NCBI RefSeq assembly: GCF_958979055.1
Contig: NC_084886.1
Coordinates: forward strand, 5,723,001 to 5,787,000
DNA from: Alnus glutinosa
Taxonomy: Eukaryota; Streptophyta; Magnoliopsida; Fagales; Betulaceae
Direction of reading: 5' to 3'
Length of the DNA stretch: 64,000 nt
The notes beneath the pieces are model-generated. The model had not been told where the DNA came from, did no database searches, and saw only the letters and a list, made by a program, of their open reading frames with translations. Positions 11,717 to 24,702 of the stretch are shown piece by piece (position 1 is the stretch's first letter; each line of letters begins with the position of its first letter). The translations under genes were made by a program, and so were the position numbers.

Positions 11717-14704
11717 ATGGATCTCTCGGACATAGCGAAGAAGCTCGGCCTCTCGGAACCCAAGCACCTGATCCGGAAGGCCGGGGAGCTCCGCCGCCTC
11801 TGCGACGTCCAGTTCGACTCCTCCATTATCGGCGTCGTGAGTTTAACTTCAATCTTTATCCAAACCAAGGAAATGGGTAAGCGAATGTTTAGTGCTGACT
11901 GAATATTGGGTTTTTGTTTGTAGGGAGAGGTTTGCAAAGCCGTAATCTGCTTAGAGATCGCCGCCACAAGGTTCTGATCTTACTGCTTAAGCGATTACAA
12001 CTTCTTTTCTTTTTTCATTTTGGTGAGAGTGTTGTTGTTTTGATGATTGGATAAAATGATTGTAGGTTGGGGGTTCTATTTGATCGGCAAAGCGCTATTA
12101 GGCTGAGTGGGATGTCGGAGAAGGCTTATACCCGGTCGTTCAATTCGTTGCAGAACGGTCTTGGGGTCAAGTGGGTTTATTTTTGTTTCACTGATTATGT
12201 TTGTATTTTGATTTTGTTGTAGTGTTTTGGGTAATGGTACGGGGGCTTAGATTGGATTGGGTTTGTGCTATTGTAGGAACAACCTGGACGTAAGGGAATT
12301 GGCGATTCAGTTTGGGTGTGTGAGGCTCATTCCTTTGGTGAAAAGGGGATTTTCTCTGTAAGACCCATTTCCTTGATGTTGCTGGCGTTTCTATTTGTTT
12401 CCGTTTATGTACATTCTTCATATGTTATCTCTGCTACGTGTTTGATAAAATCCCTCTGAGCATGAAGTTTGCTACTTCTGCAAATTGCTAGATGTTTCAC
12501 ATGTTTGTGGTTATTTGAGTTTCGGCATAGTTGAAGTTTAGCGTTGTTGAATCTTGGGTAAAATTATTAAGATGTTTATGAGTGAACAATTGGTAAATGT
12601 TTGCTTTTCAGTTATAAGGATCGGTTTCTGGCTTCGCTGCCAGCTTCTCGGCGGGCAACTGCTGACTTCGCTCGCCCTGTGTTTATAGCAGCCGCATTCT
12701 ATTTGTGTGCTAAAAAGCATAAGGTACCTCATCAACAATCCATCTGTCTCTCTTTCTGTGTGTAGGCAGGGAAATGAGTCACCTTCCAGTGTTTTTAACT
12801 AATTACAATACGATTTTCTGCTTGTTTTATAGCTAAAGGTAGACAAGATTAAGCTGATTGAGATCTGTGGTGCATCTGAATCTGAATTCTCTTATGTAAG
12901 AAAGTCACTTTCCTATATTTTACATCATAGTTTTTTCTAGCCAGCTACAGTTTTCATTCTTTACTCTTAATATGTTTGATACTGACTATGGTTTAGGACT
13001 GCAGGTTTCTACTTCCATGAAGGACTTGTGCCATGATGTTTTTGGAGTTGCAAAGGAGAAGAAAGATGCCAGGGACATAAAGGAGAACCGAGGTATGTCT
13101 CTTTCATTTTTCCTTATATTGTCACTTTGTTGCATGGTTTACTTGAAGATTATTTGCTTCATTCAATATTGTTAAGAAATTTCTTTCTTCCTTTGCAGAA
13201 CTTTTGGATGTATTACCTGAAAAAAGGAAAATCGAGGATGGAGGTTATTTATCTGATGATGGACTAGAGGTACTGTTGCTGCATTGCAAATTGTTGTTTA
13301 TTATAGAGAAATGCATCCAAGTTGACTCCTTACTAATTTTCCAGTTTCCACTGCATTATAACGATCTGTTCTCTCAATTTGATAACAGTAGGGTCATTAA
13401 CCTTGGCATTGCCACATTAGTTCTCACGCTGACTTCTTGAACTTGTCTTGGTATTTGATAGTGCCGCAATCCATTTCCTTTTGATGCAGTTTTCTGACAT
13501 CATAGGTCACGTTATCTAGTGGGCTGCCAGTTACCCCATCTTGAGAGGGTGCAAACTCTAAAGTTATTTAATCTCAAAAGGATTTTTGAGGCTTGCATTT
13601 GCCCATTTCAAGTCAACACAGTTCAGTTTCCTGGATGTGTATAAATTTGGTTATTTTCCTAACTTGTTGGATCAATATTGCAAATACTTGTTACTAATAA
13701 AGTCGCCAGGGCACTGCTAAACTATCGTAATAAAGATGAAGGGGCAGCATTCCAAGAGGATAGGTAGACACTGCTGGGGATTTCCTTACCTCTGGTCAGC
13801 TACACTATAGTACCTTTTTGTCACTATAATGGGGATTGATGTGTGTTCGAGCAATCAGTTCTAATTCAATAGATTGTGAAGGCTTATAGTTAGGATCTGA
13901 TTCTTGAAGGCTTTAGTACTGGCCGGAGTTAATCAGTAATGTGTTGAATCAATGAGATTTCTAATGGATAAGTCAGACTATGCAGACGGAGTTGTTGGTG
14001 CTTTGTTCAAACGGCTCTCCTTTTGTTGTGTTACCAAGATAGTTTTTCGCAACAATGTTAAAGAGTTTTCACATATAAATTATTCTTAAAGTTTTATGCA
14101 AGTCTGGGCCCAGATAAACTGTAGGTGATAGTGGATCACTGTTAAAACCTCCTTGCCACCCTCTGGCTCATTCCGCCTTCTCCCATTCCTGCTCTTACTC
14201 TCTTCAGGTTATCATTGTACTGTAGTGCATAGTTATTTTGCCTTGATATCTGATGTCAATACTATGGTGTAGATAGTGCTTTGTTTGAAGCAAAAGCTTT
14301 AAGTATAATGGTGTGAAGTGTTCCGTTCAACTTATGGAATTATCTACTGTCTCATGTCTGTACACATTCTTTTAGATTAGACCCACTCCTAAAATAAGTT
14401 GTGTACAATGCACATTTAAATGAAATCGACATGATGTACCTGCAGCTCTCAAGTTACAAGAAGCGCAAACGAATGGAAAAACATGCTTATGAGGAGTGGA
14501 AGTCTAACGTCATTGCATCTAATGACCAAAACAAGGCAAAAGGTTTTAAAAGGATTCCCTTCTCAGTTTTCACATCACACATCAAGTAGGCCAACCTTAC
14601 TAATTTCTTACATTTTTCAATTTCCAGCTTGTAAGCAAGCCAAGCAAACTCGCCTCAACTTTCCAAAGGAAGTTCCAGAGACACAGAAGTTGGAGGCTGT
14701 GTAA
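11717..14704 (+). CDS. ORC6: Origin recognition complex subunit 6
   Basis: Ten exons: 11717-11836, 11924-11970, 12066-12170, 12277-12357, 12612-12723, 12833-12895, 13005-13092, 13199-13269, 14446-14542 and 14628-14704. All junctions are GT/AG and in phase, giving 286 aa, matching the plant ORC6 length of about 285. The N-terminal region (residues 1-95, 'MDLSDIAKKLGLSEPKHLIR') and middle region ('FARPVFIAAAFYLCAKKHKL' near 135-155) are the two cyclin-box/TFIIB-like folds of ORC6 that contact DNA. The C-terminal quarter is charged and lysine-rich (SSYKKRKRMEKH), consistent with nuclear import, and ends with a KQTRLNF string near 267-273. ORC6 is the smallest subunit of the complex that marks replication origins and helps load MCM helicase in the nucleus. 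The start is the first ATG after a GC-richer leader. Intron 8 (1.18 kb) is the longest. Arabidopsis counterpart from memory: At1g26840. Confidence 0.93.
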
Positions 14705-15052
14705 GCGACGAATGTCTTGTCATACTGTGCTGGAAGTTCACATGGGAAGAAGAGATGAAGATATAAAATTTTTGGTCAATGTTATCACCTAAAGAAGTGT
14801 AGAGCCTTGTTGGTTGTTCATTAAGCATGTGATTGTTGTTTCATGTGCTCCATGGATGATAAAAGGATTTGTCTGGCATACATTATTGCAACAACTCATA
14901 TTGTACAGAACGGCAATCATTAATATTGTCCACAATGAAATATCATTTCTTTTTATTTCAAAAATGTTTCTGAATGCTCTCCAATTTGACATTTGAATGA
15001 ATATTTTAAAGCCTCTCACTATATGTTGTGCTGTCCCATTATGTCAAATTAA

Positions 15053-15176
15053 AGAAGGTTTTACGGTCAAACCGAAAATGGTTTTCGTTGACCGTTATTT
15101 TCGCTCCTACCAAACACCATAAAATACCGAAATCATTTTCCTGAAATCATTTTACGCCGAAACAAACGGAGCATTA
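15053..15176. mobile_element. Mutator-like element end fragment
   Basis: The segment ends CATTTTACGCCGAAACAAAC + GGAGCATTA and contains 'TCGTTGACCGTTATTTTCG' and 'CCTACCAAACACC'. It is the same terminal sequence as the right end of the element at 56797-57494. Only one end is present, so it is truncated. Confidence 0.55.
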
Positions 15177-15591
15177 GTCAAATTTTCTAATAATTTATCG
15201 ATACTGTTTTATTATGTCTGCTCCATGGACTTCAATGGAATTGATGCACATGACAAATTTTTGCAACAACTCATTGTACAGAATCGCAATGATTAGTGTA
15301 TGTAGTGCTCTTCCAGACTAAATATTTAAGAACTTATTATTCTCTTATACAACTCTTTTCTTTTCTTTTTTTCTCTTTTTTTTTTTTTTTTTCTTCTTTT
15401 TTTTGTTGAATATGAAAAAAAGGGTTATATGGAAGAATTCTTTTCGCACTTGATCAGAAAGAAAGAGAGAGAGGACAATCTTAAAATCGAAAAAAGAGTA
15501 GGCATCTCAATAACAGACTCAAAAGAAAAGAAATTAGTGCATAAATACATACAAATAGTAGAAAATTGGTCAAACAAGTGACAGTCTTCTC

Positions 15592-16703
15592 TAGAGGTGT
15601 ACAAACGGTTATAATCGGCGGTTATTGGCTAAAACTGTAATCGCTAACCGCCTAGGCGGAGGCGGTTATTTTTATAACCGCCGTTAGCGATTATTGAGGA
15701 AATAACCGGCGGTTTTATAACCGCTTTTCAATTTGGGTTTTGGACCCTTTTTGGGCCGGTTTTAGACTTGTTTTGAGCCTGTTTTAGCCACTTTTGGGCT
15801 AGTTTTAGTGCAGATATGAAATCCAAGAGCCAAAACAAATCTAAACAGAAGTACAAATACAAATACAATCCGTATTCCTCTCCTGCGGACTCTTCATCGC
15901 ACGGCCTGAAGCAACGGAAAACCAACCAAAATTAATATCAAAATCAAAATCAAACAATGTAAAAACAAAAAAAGCATACAAATCCAAACCTCGGCCTGCC
16001 GACATTAAAATCAACCCAAAATTTCTATAAAAAAACTAACACCCACTCGATTGGAGCTCAAATACACAGAAAAATTAAACCCTAAAACTGAAACTCTCAA
16101 TCAGTCCTCTACAATCGAAACCCTAAAACAAACAATTTAAAATCACATAAATCAAGATTGCACAAACCCTAAAAAAGCCGAGACAAATGCAGCAATGGAA
16201 AGTGAATCGCTAGGATATGGTGATTCGGTGAATGGTCGTTTCAGAGAGTTATTTTTCGAGATATAGGGAAAGAAAGCGAGAGAAAGAGTAGAGATGCTTA
16301 CAGACTACAGAGTAGCGGCGGCGGAGACGAGACGAGGCACGAGCTGAGCAGAGAGGAACAGCGCTGGAGAGGCTAGAGGCAGAGGGGCGAGTGGCGGCAA
16401 GGTGAGGAAATGAAGAATGAAATGAAACCCTAAAGGCTAAAAGAAAAAGACGTTTATAAACATTGTCCAAAACGGCGTCGTTTTGGGCATTGCAAAACGA
16501 TGCCCCTCTTACTCTACTAACCTCCAGGTTTTTTACTTTATATAAGCGGTTAGCGGTTATTAACCGTTTTTCCCAAAACCTATAATCGCTAACCGTCTCC
16601 GCCTAGGCGGTTTGCAGTTATTTATAACTGCTTTTAAAAGCGGTTGGTAGTTAGCAGTTAGCGGTTTTAAAGCGGTTATAACCGTACCGTTTGTACACCC
16701 CTA
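15592..16703. mobile_element. Non-autonomous hAT element with 8-bp target duplication
   Basis: The terminal inverted repeats are TAGAGGTGTACAAACGGT (left) and the complement of ACCGTTTGTACACCCCTA (right), matching at 17 of 18 positions. A perfect 8-bp duplication, GTCTTCTC, flanks them (15584-15591 and 16704-16711). Both ends carry clustered GCGGTTA/TAACCGC motifs, the arrangement in which hAT transposase binds subterminal repeats. The 1.1-kb interior has no transposase. It contains a string of CCCTAAAA-like leader sequence and a GC-richer patch at 16290-16420 that is open on the minus strand for 74 codons without any recognisable domain. Confidence 0.88.
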
Positions 16704-19186
16704 GTCTTCTCAATAAAACGTAGAAAGAAATTACAGAAATGAAAAAGGCACATACTAAAGCGAACATATATGAATTTCCACATAGAAGCAGCCAAAAAAA
16801 AAAAAAAAATTATGTTTTCTGTGATTACAGAGACAAACCATACTTTTGTATAGGATATCTCTATATGTAAAAGTAAAACATAATTTCTACATTGATTTGC
16901 GCATATTTTGTGCAAGTGTTTTCCGTGTCATCAAATTTTCATATAATCCTAGTTCATTAAATTTATCGATGCTATTGTGTGCTGCATAAATATCATTAAT
17001 AAAATTAGTTGGCATAAATTTTTGCTGCAACTCATGTTGATATAGTGACCACGCACGTCGAACGTTCGATGTTGAAAACTTGCAAAGAGACCAAAGATTT
17101 GAGTAGCATGTTGGCGATGACAAGAAAACCACCACCGATACTTAAGTTAACGAGAGTGAATTTGAAAAGGAATATAAACAAAATATAAGCTAGAAAAAGT
17201 GTAAGACAAGCGTACCTTTGGAGCGTGTGCAAAGGTAATGCATGGTTCCAATGCGTATGTTGCTTGATGAACCCGGGTCTCAAACTTGGACCGGGTCTGC
17301 CTATGGGTAGATGGGCCCTCTAGGCCTTTCTAGATTTTGGGTAGTCCAACTCATATCCAACAGAATTGCAATGATTAGCTATATTTAAATTCTTCTATTT
17401 AGAGGGTAGAAAGAAACAGAAACCAAAATGGAAGCAAATTTCACAAGTGGAATTTCAACCCACGCCCTCTCACGAGTCACGACGACCTTATTAAAGGTAT
17501 GGGCTGGGCCTGATTCAGTTCAGTCTCAGCTCCAGTACAAATTAAGTAGAACATCAAAGCCCCATGAGTTTCTTTTTCTTCTTCTTCTTCCTTTTTTTAT
17601 TTATTATTATTATTATTATTTTTTTAAAGTATAAGAAATGGTTGCTAAAATTGGATCGTGCATTATTGCATTTTTTTACACAATTTTCCACTGCAAAATT
17701 GGTCATGTATTACAGACCAGCAAAAATAGTGATTATTTCAGATAATTAAGTTGGTCTTTTAATATGATTTTTGCTGTTTTATTGATTATAGCTATATATA
17801 TTGACTTAAACTGCGTGATTATACTCATAGTCTTTTACTAAACTTCAGTGTTTTTCTTTGCAATCAACACTTTAATGAATTATTAAGTGTGTGATTTGCA
17901 CATAACCATTAAAAGGTTCAAACAATTTCATGCAAATTAAGATGGTAAAATGACATTCTAAATTCATCTCGAATTAAGAAACTAACTAAAAATTGATTTA
18001 GAATATGAGAAAAATGCAAGACCACTCCATATAGTTTACTTAATTTGTAAAAAGCTTATTGTAATATTAAAATGTTTTGAGAGCTTCAATGGAATATACA
18101 ATAATAACAAATTAATCTTTATTATTATCAAATTTCATCTAAAAACTGTTGGGTATTGTACTTGTCACTCATCACTTAGTTTTGTTATCTCATGGTTAAA
18201 GAATTGGATATCTTAATTGCTACAACTTAAAAACGAAAAAGCTTATGTTCTAAAACAATATTAATTTAATAAATTGAATTAAAACAATTATTTTTTCACC
18301 CCCAATTTGAAGTCAATACGAAGAATTAAGAAACATGGACCAAGACAAGATCGAGAAGAGAAGAGTCTTCGGAAAAAAAGAAAACAATGGGCAAATCTCA
18401 ATCTGTGAAACAAGTAAGAAGCTTCTTATGTCGGAGCCTTTGTTGTTTTGTCAATGTGTGCTTTGCTTAATGACGTATTTTCCTTGGAGCAATGTGAGAA
18501 ACGTGGACACGATCCGCTCACAGCTTTGCTTATAAGTTAGAGTTATACCTTCCTACCAATCCGTGGGAAGCCACAGAAGTGAGTCAAACCCGGCGTCGTT
18601 TGAATCTTCCAAAGATAAAAAGGGAACCATAAAAACCGCGTCAACTCGTAAAATTTCAGCAGGAATTCATTCCCTACAAACCGAACTTGCTCTCTGTCTC
18701 CGTGTAAATTCGGTTTCCCCAAATCAAACTCTTTAATCACGCCGAGCCCCATGTTGTGCTCCACTCTAGAAAGCCACGTACTGAGTCCATACAATCTAAT
18801 ATAAAACTAAGCACACCAAATAACGCCCTTCAGGATGTTCAATGAAAAGGACACAGTTTGATTTTTCTGGGTCTCAATCCTAGCGTACCACCAGAAGGTC
18901 TCTCTCTCTCTCTCTCTCTTCTATAATTTCAACGTCTCCCTTCGAATTTTCTTATTCTCCAAACCCTAACTCAATACCACCACCCACCATATTTTGCAAT
19001 TACTCTCATCCGCAATAAACAAAGTATAACAGAGTGGGAAACGGAGGTTCCAACTTTCCCAATATAGGCTCTAGGGCTTTTCTTTGGGTCTTAATTCGGC
19101 TTTGATTTTCTGAGTTGGGGGTTTTCAATCTCATGCAAATTTCGCGCCTTGCGCTCAATTTCTAACTCTTTTCTATCTTTTCGAAA

Positions 19187-19665
19187 ATGGTCTTTCCTAT
19201 TTCCGACGAATTGTTGGGCACTTTTGCCCCAATCGTGGTGTATTGGGTGTATTCTGGGATATATATTTTGTTGGGGTCCTTTGAGAATTACCGTTTGCAC
19301 TCGAAGAAAGACGAGGACGAGAAGAACTTGGTGTCCAAGGGCACTGTGGTCAAAGGGGTCCTTCTACAACAAACTATTCAGGCTATAGTCTCAATCGTAT
19401 TGTTCACGGTAAGTGTATTGAAAAGTTGTGTGTGTGCGCGTGTTTTTTTTTTTTGTGTGTGTGACTTTGAATTAATTTTTGGCACCTGTCTTTTTTTTTT
19501 TTGGATCAATTAGGCCAAAAACATTGGGCCAATAGGATTGTTTGATGAAACATTCAAATTGGGTTGTCAACTTGAAAATCAGGTGTTATTTGATTTGTGT
19601 TAAATATTTGGCCAGTGGGATGGTTTGATGAGACATTCAGTTAGGTTGTCAATCTCACAATTTAC

Positions 19666-19706
<41 letters not shown>

Positions 19707-22475
19707 TTTCGTGTTTATTTTTGTAATAGAAAATTTTCATAATTTGGTTTCGGATATTACTGTCGAGTAGATGCTCTTGTAGGAGAAACTTGGGCACATC
19801 TAGATATGGCAATCCCTTTGATTTATTCATTTTCTTATTGTCTTTTTACCGTGAGTGATTTTTGTGCTGTCATAATTTCACTACCCTCGCTAATAAGGAT
19901 AAATTAATTTATGAAATTTTGGGTATGCGTAATCCTTGATTCCAGGAGCATCATGTTTGATCAGATGTAGTGGTATAATGCTTGCGTATTCTTATGTTAA
20001 TTGTTTTGCTGGTTATAATATATGATAATTGTAGGATTTTCTATGGTGTTTTGATGTTTATCTTGACTATAACCTTTCACCTTAGAGTTTTTTTTCCTTC
20101 GTAAGCGTATTCCATGATTTAGAATGCTTGCGTATTCAAGATAAATTTTAGGATTATATTATGAATTTGTTTATGGCAGAATGGCTCGGTAGATTATAAT
20201 CTAGTGCTTTTTCCAATTCTGGAACTTCTTTTGTTAGTGTATGAGGAATATCTACAGCTTGATATTGAAAATGTTGTGACAAAGTCTCAATGATGTTTGG
20301 TGGGCAATTTGGTGTAACTAGGTATGAGTAAGGGAAATGGTTTGTGACTTATTGTTGATCAACATGAGGTCATAAAGAGCACACTTGGCTAGTTACAAGC
20401 GTGTTTAGCACTGCGATTTGATAGACGAGAGGTATGATTTTAAACCAAATCACAGAAAAATATGCGTTTTCAAATCCTAGACAAGGGGGTATATTTTAAA
20501 AAACGCACAATTTAGCATTGATTTGTTTTCTAGATTGTAGCAGCCGTTAGAGTTTTGGTGTTCTTGGTTATTTTGTATACTTTTCATGTACGAGAAACTT
20601 CTTTTTATAAAATTATTGTTATTCATTAAAAAAAAAAAACATCATTTTAAAGGCTAAACTGCCATTTTAAAGGTCAAGTTACGATTTTATCAAATACTTA
20701 ACTGCGTTTTGAAAAATCGCATTTTGAAATCACAAGTTTTGATATCACAAACCCAGACGGACCCAACATCTAGTTAGGAGCACACTTCTCATGCTATAAG
20801 ATGGATGGTATGCTTAGGGTCATATTGCCGCTCTGGTGGTGCCCTGGTATTGAATTAACCTTCAGAATTGCTATGTAACTTTAGATTACAAATTACCTCA
20901 TGAATTATGTGTTGTGCATCACTTTGTGTCTATTATATGTTATACAAGTAAATATATACTGATTGAATTGTTATTACTTGAAATGGAGAAGAAAGGAATT
21001 TTTAGCATGAAGTTACAGGGGCAAAGTGATTATGGAAACGGCATTGACTATTTACTGTGCAAAATGTTTCCGTTGATTATGGTGTTTACTTTGGTGGAAA
21101 AATTGTGTTTTTTTTTTTTTTTTAATGAGTAAAAGAACATAATTTTTCAAGGGAATTCTTGTGTTACTACATTTAGCTTTGGTTAAAAAGTGTCAAAGTG
21201 AAAGGATATTTTTGTGTGGATCTTATATGACATATGGAGGATTTTATAGAAACCTAGGCTAACTGATTGGTTAAGTTATGCTTACATGGATACTATTTAC
21301 TTGTATGAAATTTATGTTTATGTTAACATGCAGTGAGTCTTAGTTTGGGGGCTTTCGGGGCAGGTTTGGGTGCTTGGTAGGGGTTGTTATTGTATTTGGG
21401 GAGCTTCTTTTGTTTCTTGGGAGTTTGTTGGGGGCTTACTTATTTTTTGGGGTTCTTTTGGGTTTCTTGTGGTTTTGGGTTGTTTTTTTGATTCTTGGGT
21501 GTTTGTTGGGGGCTTAACTATGTTTTTTGGGTTTTTGGGGCTTTTCTTTGTTTTCGGGTTTTCCTTTGTTTTTGTGGGCTAGCTGGGTTGTTCCTCCGTA
21601 TACTTCCTGTGTACTTAGGGCTCTTTACGCTTTTTTTAATAAAATCTTCTTACTTATCAAAAAAAAAAAAAAACATGCAGTGAGCTGTTTTCTTCCCAAC
21701 TCTCTCTCTCTCTCTCTCCCTCTCTCTGTTTTAATCTGAGATCTTTTATCATTTTCTTTTTCCTATCATTGTTTTCCTTTGATGTTGATCACCATTCAGC
21801 CAGTAAATCCATACCTTTCCAGCATCTGATTGGCCATAACTTTCAATTGATTTCTTGTATATAGTAGTTATGCTTTTAGACCCTGCTGTCAATTCGTAAT
21901 GTACTTGTGTCACTATGTAGGTGACGGGAAATGATGGCGGGGCTGCTACAGGTTCAGAGTCTTCCTTACTCGTTTTAGCTAGACAGTTCATAACTGCTAT
22001 GCTGGTCATGGATACTTGGCAATACTTTATGCACAGATACATGCATCACAGCAAGTTCTTGTACAAGCATATCCATTCTCAACATCACCGTCTTGTTGTA
22101 CCCTATGCATTTGGGGCTCTGTACAATCATCCCTTGGAGGGGCTTCTCCTTGACACAATTGGTGGGGTTTTGTCTTTTCTTCTTTCTGGCATAACTCCTC
22201 GAGCCTCCATCTTGTTCTTCTCCTTCGCCACCATCAAAACAGTGGATGACCATTGTGGGTTATGGCTTCCCGGAAATCTCTTCCACGTGTTCTTCCAAAA
22301 TAATACTGCTTATCATGATGTCCATCATCAGCTTTATGGCAGCAAGTACAACTTCTCGCAACCATTCTTCGTTATGTGGGATAGAATTCTTGGAACCCAT
22401 ATGCCTTACTCGTTAGAGAAGAGAACAGGTGGGGGCTTTGAAGCACGGCCTACAAAAGACTGCAAGGATGATTGA
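19187..22475 (+). CDS. SBH: Sphingoid base (sphinganine) C4-hydroxylase
   Basis: Two exons, 19187-19408 and 21921-22475, join in phase 0 to give 258 aa (Arabidopsis SBH1/SBH2 are about 260). It is an ER-membrane di-iron hydroxylase of the fatty acid hydroxylase/SUR2 family that adds the C4 hydroxyl to long-chain bases, making phytosphingosine-type ceramide backbones. The three histidine boxes are intact: H112-x3-HH (HRYMHH), H126-x2-HH (HSQHH) and H206-x2-HH (HDVHH). A further conserved 'VDDHCG' lies at about 182-187. Hydrophobic segments lie near 13-33, 60-74, 92-108 and 152-180. No ER-retrieval KKxx is present; the C-terminus is KDD. The start codon is the first ATG of a long leader containing a (CT)n tract. 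Intron 1 (2.5 kb) carries a LINE insertion and a long T tract. By remembered synteny it matches At1g14290 (SBH2). Confidence 0.95.
19524..19662 (+). repeat. Diverged tandem duplication, period 83 bp, SBH intron
   Basis: Copy 1 (about 19524-19579: TTGGGCCAATAGGATTG then TTTGATGAAACATTCA) recurs as copy 2 (about 19607-19662: TTTGGCCAGTGGGATGG then TTTGATGAGACATTCA). Confidence 0.6.
19667..19705 (+). repeat. 39-base T tract in SBH intron
   Basis: An uninterrupted homopolymer directly follows the 83-bp duplication. Confidence 0.9.
20400..20770. mobile_element. MITE-like repeat with an inserted A-tailed fragment
   Basis: The outer parts (GCGTGTTTAGCACTGCGATT at left; TTTGAAATCACAAGTTTTGA and CCCAGACGGACCC at right) resemble the 'GTCCGTTTGG...GCGATTTT' terminal class of plant MITEs. 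The centre (about 20530-20640) ends in a LINE-like TATAAAATTATTG and a poly(A) tract, suggesting nested insertion. Boundaries are approximate. Confidence 0.35.
21338..21671 (+). mobile_element. 5'-truncated LINE insertion in the SBH intron
   Basis: A perfect 13-bp duplication, AACATGCAGTGAG, flanks the segment (21325-21337 and 21672-21684). The interior is G/T-rich and ends in the typical L1 tail 'TATACTTCCTGTGTACTTAG', then TTTAATAAAATCTTCTTACT and poly(A). This is a sense-strand insertion of about 330 bp with no reverse transcriptase left. Confidence 0.85.
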
Positions 22476-24702
22476 TTGTTGAGTGATGAACATTTATCGT
22501 TGTACGAGTATTATTTTTCCCCCCCTAAAGAGCCACACTGCCCAGTCGAGTTGTATATACACAAATTGTTGTGCATTATACTTCTATTTGTTTTTTTGTT
22601 AATATAAGTTCTTAAAACTTTATTGTGAATTTGAGAACTTATTTATCCAGATAAAGATTTGACACTTTTTGAGTGGTTTCATTCCATTTTGTTTCCAAAT
22701 GCCTATAGTTTGTGGTGGATTTGTGGACAACGATAGCCTGTTATGAGGCTGCTAACTCTTTCTTGTCCTCCATAGTACGAGTACCTTTTTGGCTGAACTT
22801 GTAGTAAAAGTTGCTGTTCTCTCTCTTAAAAGACTTTGCAAATCAAACTAGCTAACTCTCTTTTAAGGTGATTCTTCATTTAGAACATGTTAAAATCCTA
22901 ATTAAAGTTATATAGAAAGGGACTTCAAATGAGCCATCCGGCCATCCTAATCATATTTTTAGTAGGGTTAATCCACAATTAAAATTCTTGGCTCATAAAG
23001 ATAACGCTTTTTCCTCCATTCACTTTTAAAATAGGTGAACGGCTCATCTTAGTTCCACGTATGGATATACCACTGGCGTTGATGGCCTAATCGAAAAGCA
23101 TTAAGTGGCATCTTAACCTTATTCGACAATAGTACAATCTCCGTTTTGAATGTTCTGATATCGGACACTCCTCACCACAAACCGGTTTCCTCCAGCCATA
23201 AGAGCATTATATGCTTGATGCATGTGTCCATTTTATGTCATTAATGACTCATCTACTTTTGATTTTCAGTATTAATTCTGGACCCCATCATGCACAGGCT
23301 GCCTTCTCCGCCATTCATTATCTGCTAATGCTTCTTCAATTTCTTGGTTGGCAGTATGAAAATTACAAGGACCGATATATCGAGATGTTGCTTTGCGCCA
23401 CAAGCCTACAACCTGTGCCTGTGCGAGCAGCTACCATTTTCACTAGCTTCTTATTTTGCAGTCGAACACTGTTATTTAATCCCTCCATCGATCTCCATGT
23501 TTGAGTTTTTCTTGCTCGGGATTTTGATTAAAATCCAATTTTTTTTCCAGGACCAGACTAAAGCCGATCTGCTTAATTAGACCAAGTAATTACTGTATTA
23601 CGGAATTAATATGATATGATCATATATATATATATATGGTCCATGACTCCATGGACCCCCTTATTTATTTATAATATCGAATTGAATGGAATTATGGAGC
23701 AGCCTATCAATTTGGACGAGTCATTTTATAGGACAATATTCCTTCCGTCGCTCGATATATATTTTTCTTTTGTTTCTCGAGCCGACATTCCCTGCCTGGA
23801 AATTGAAATTTCATCATCAAACAGCTGGACTGAAAATGCTCCTTCACCACCACCTTCATTAATACAATTAGCTGCAAGACGTTAGAACTTTGTTCAGGAA
23901 AACATATATATATATATATAACCTCTTTATCTTTCATTTCTCATGATTGTGAAAGTAAAATATGCTTAAAAGTTTTTTTTTTCTTCTTCTTCTTCTTGGG
24001 GGTGGCCGGGGGGTCCGCATCACTTTCTTCTTTTTTTTTTCTTTTTTTTTTTTTTTTTATAATTTATAATTTTTATATATATATGGTGTCTGAATACAGA
24101 TTTACAGGTGGTGGACCTCACAAAGCTAGCTCTCTCTCAGATTTCCTGCTGGTGGACCTCACAGAATATATAGACAAAAAGCTTGACAGCGCAAGCAAGC
24201 TTTTAGTTTCAGTTTCCGGCCATGGCATGAGAGGAGATTGTTTTAATCCTCAAGTTTAGATCCACGTACAAAGCTAATAAAACAAAAACCCATAGCTGTG
24301 TCAACATGCCTGGGAGGAGGAAGCAACTTACATCCCCAGGACAAATCAGGAAAGCTCTACACACCAAATAATACGTGGACATCCAAATAATGCATTTCCT
24401 TTTCAAGTCATTACTGGCCGGCTTAAAGTTAAAAAGTAAAAGCAAAAGAAAAAGGGATCGATGTATCTTATTTTAATGGGTTTTTTAGGCGGATGCTCCC
24501 GTGGATTGTGAACAGGAAAACGTATTGATCATAGAAGATGTCTCTGGGAAAACCTCTTACAGGATTAATTAGTCATTGATTGAGAGATATGATATATTGA
24601 TAAACCTTCTATCGTACACAGTACAGAATATATAATTAATCAAAGCATACTTCAACAAAGCAAATCTAGATATATATTAATATATATATATATAAATATA
24701 TA
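22476..24702. other. Tail-to-tail spacer between SBH and PKS genes
   Basis: The two genes converge here. About 22480-22640 is the SBH 3' UTR, with AATATAAG-type polyadenylation context. The rest is unclassified. It contains (AT)n tracts (about 23622-23637, 23903-23921, 24675-24695), a CT/T tract at 23972-24060, and a repeated GGTGGACCTCACA pair (24109 and 24152). A 97-codon frame at 23211-23504 has no recognisable domain. Confidence 0.5.

Larger units (their letters stand above)
14705..19186. other. Intergenic region with transposon remains
   Basis: No intact gene is seen in this 4.4 kb. It holds a Mutator-like end fragment (15053-15176), a CT/T-rich tract (15355-15405), a complete non-autonomous hAT (15592-16703), unclassified AT-rich DNA, and near 18899-18920 a (CT)n tract that is probably in the SBH 5' leader. 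Short open frames at 17428-17634, 18335-18535 and elsewhere match no family. Confidence 0.6.

Noticed and set aside
23211..23504. 97-codon frame between SBH and PKS genes
   Set aside because: No recognisable family and no consistent exon structure.
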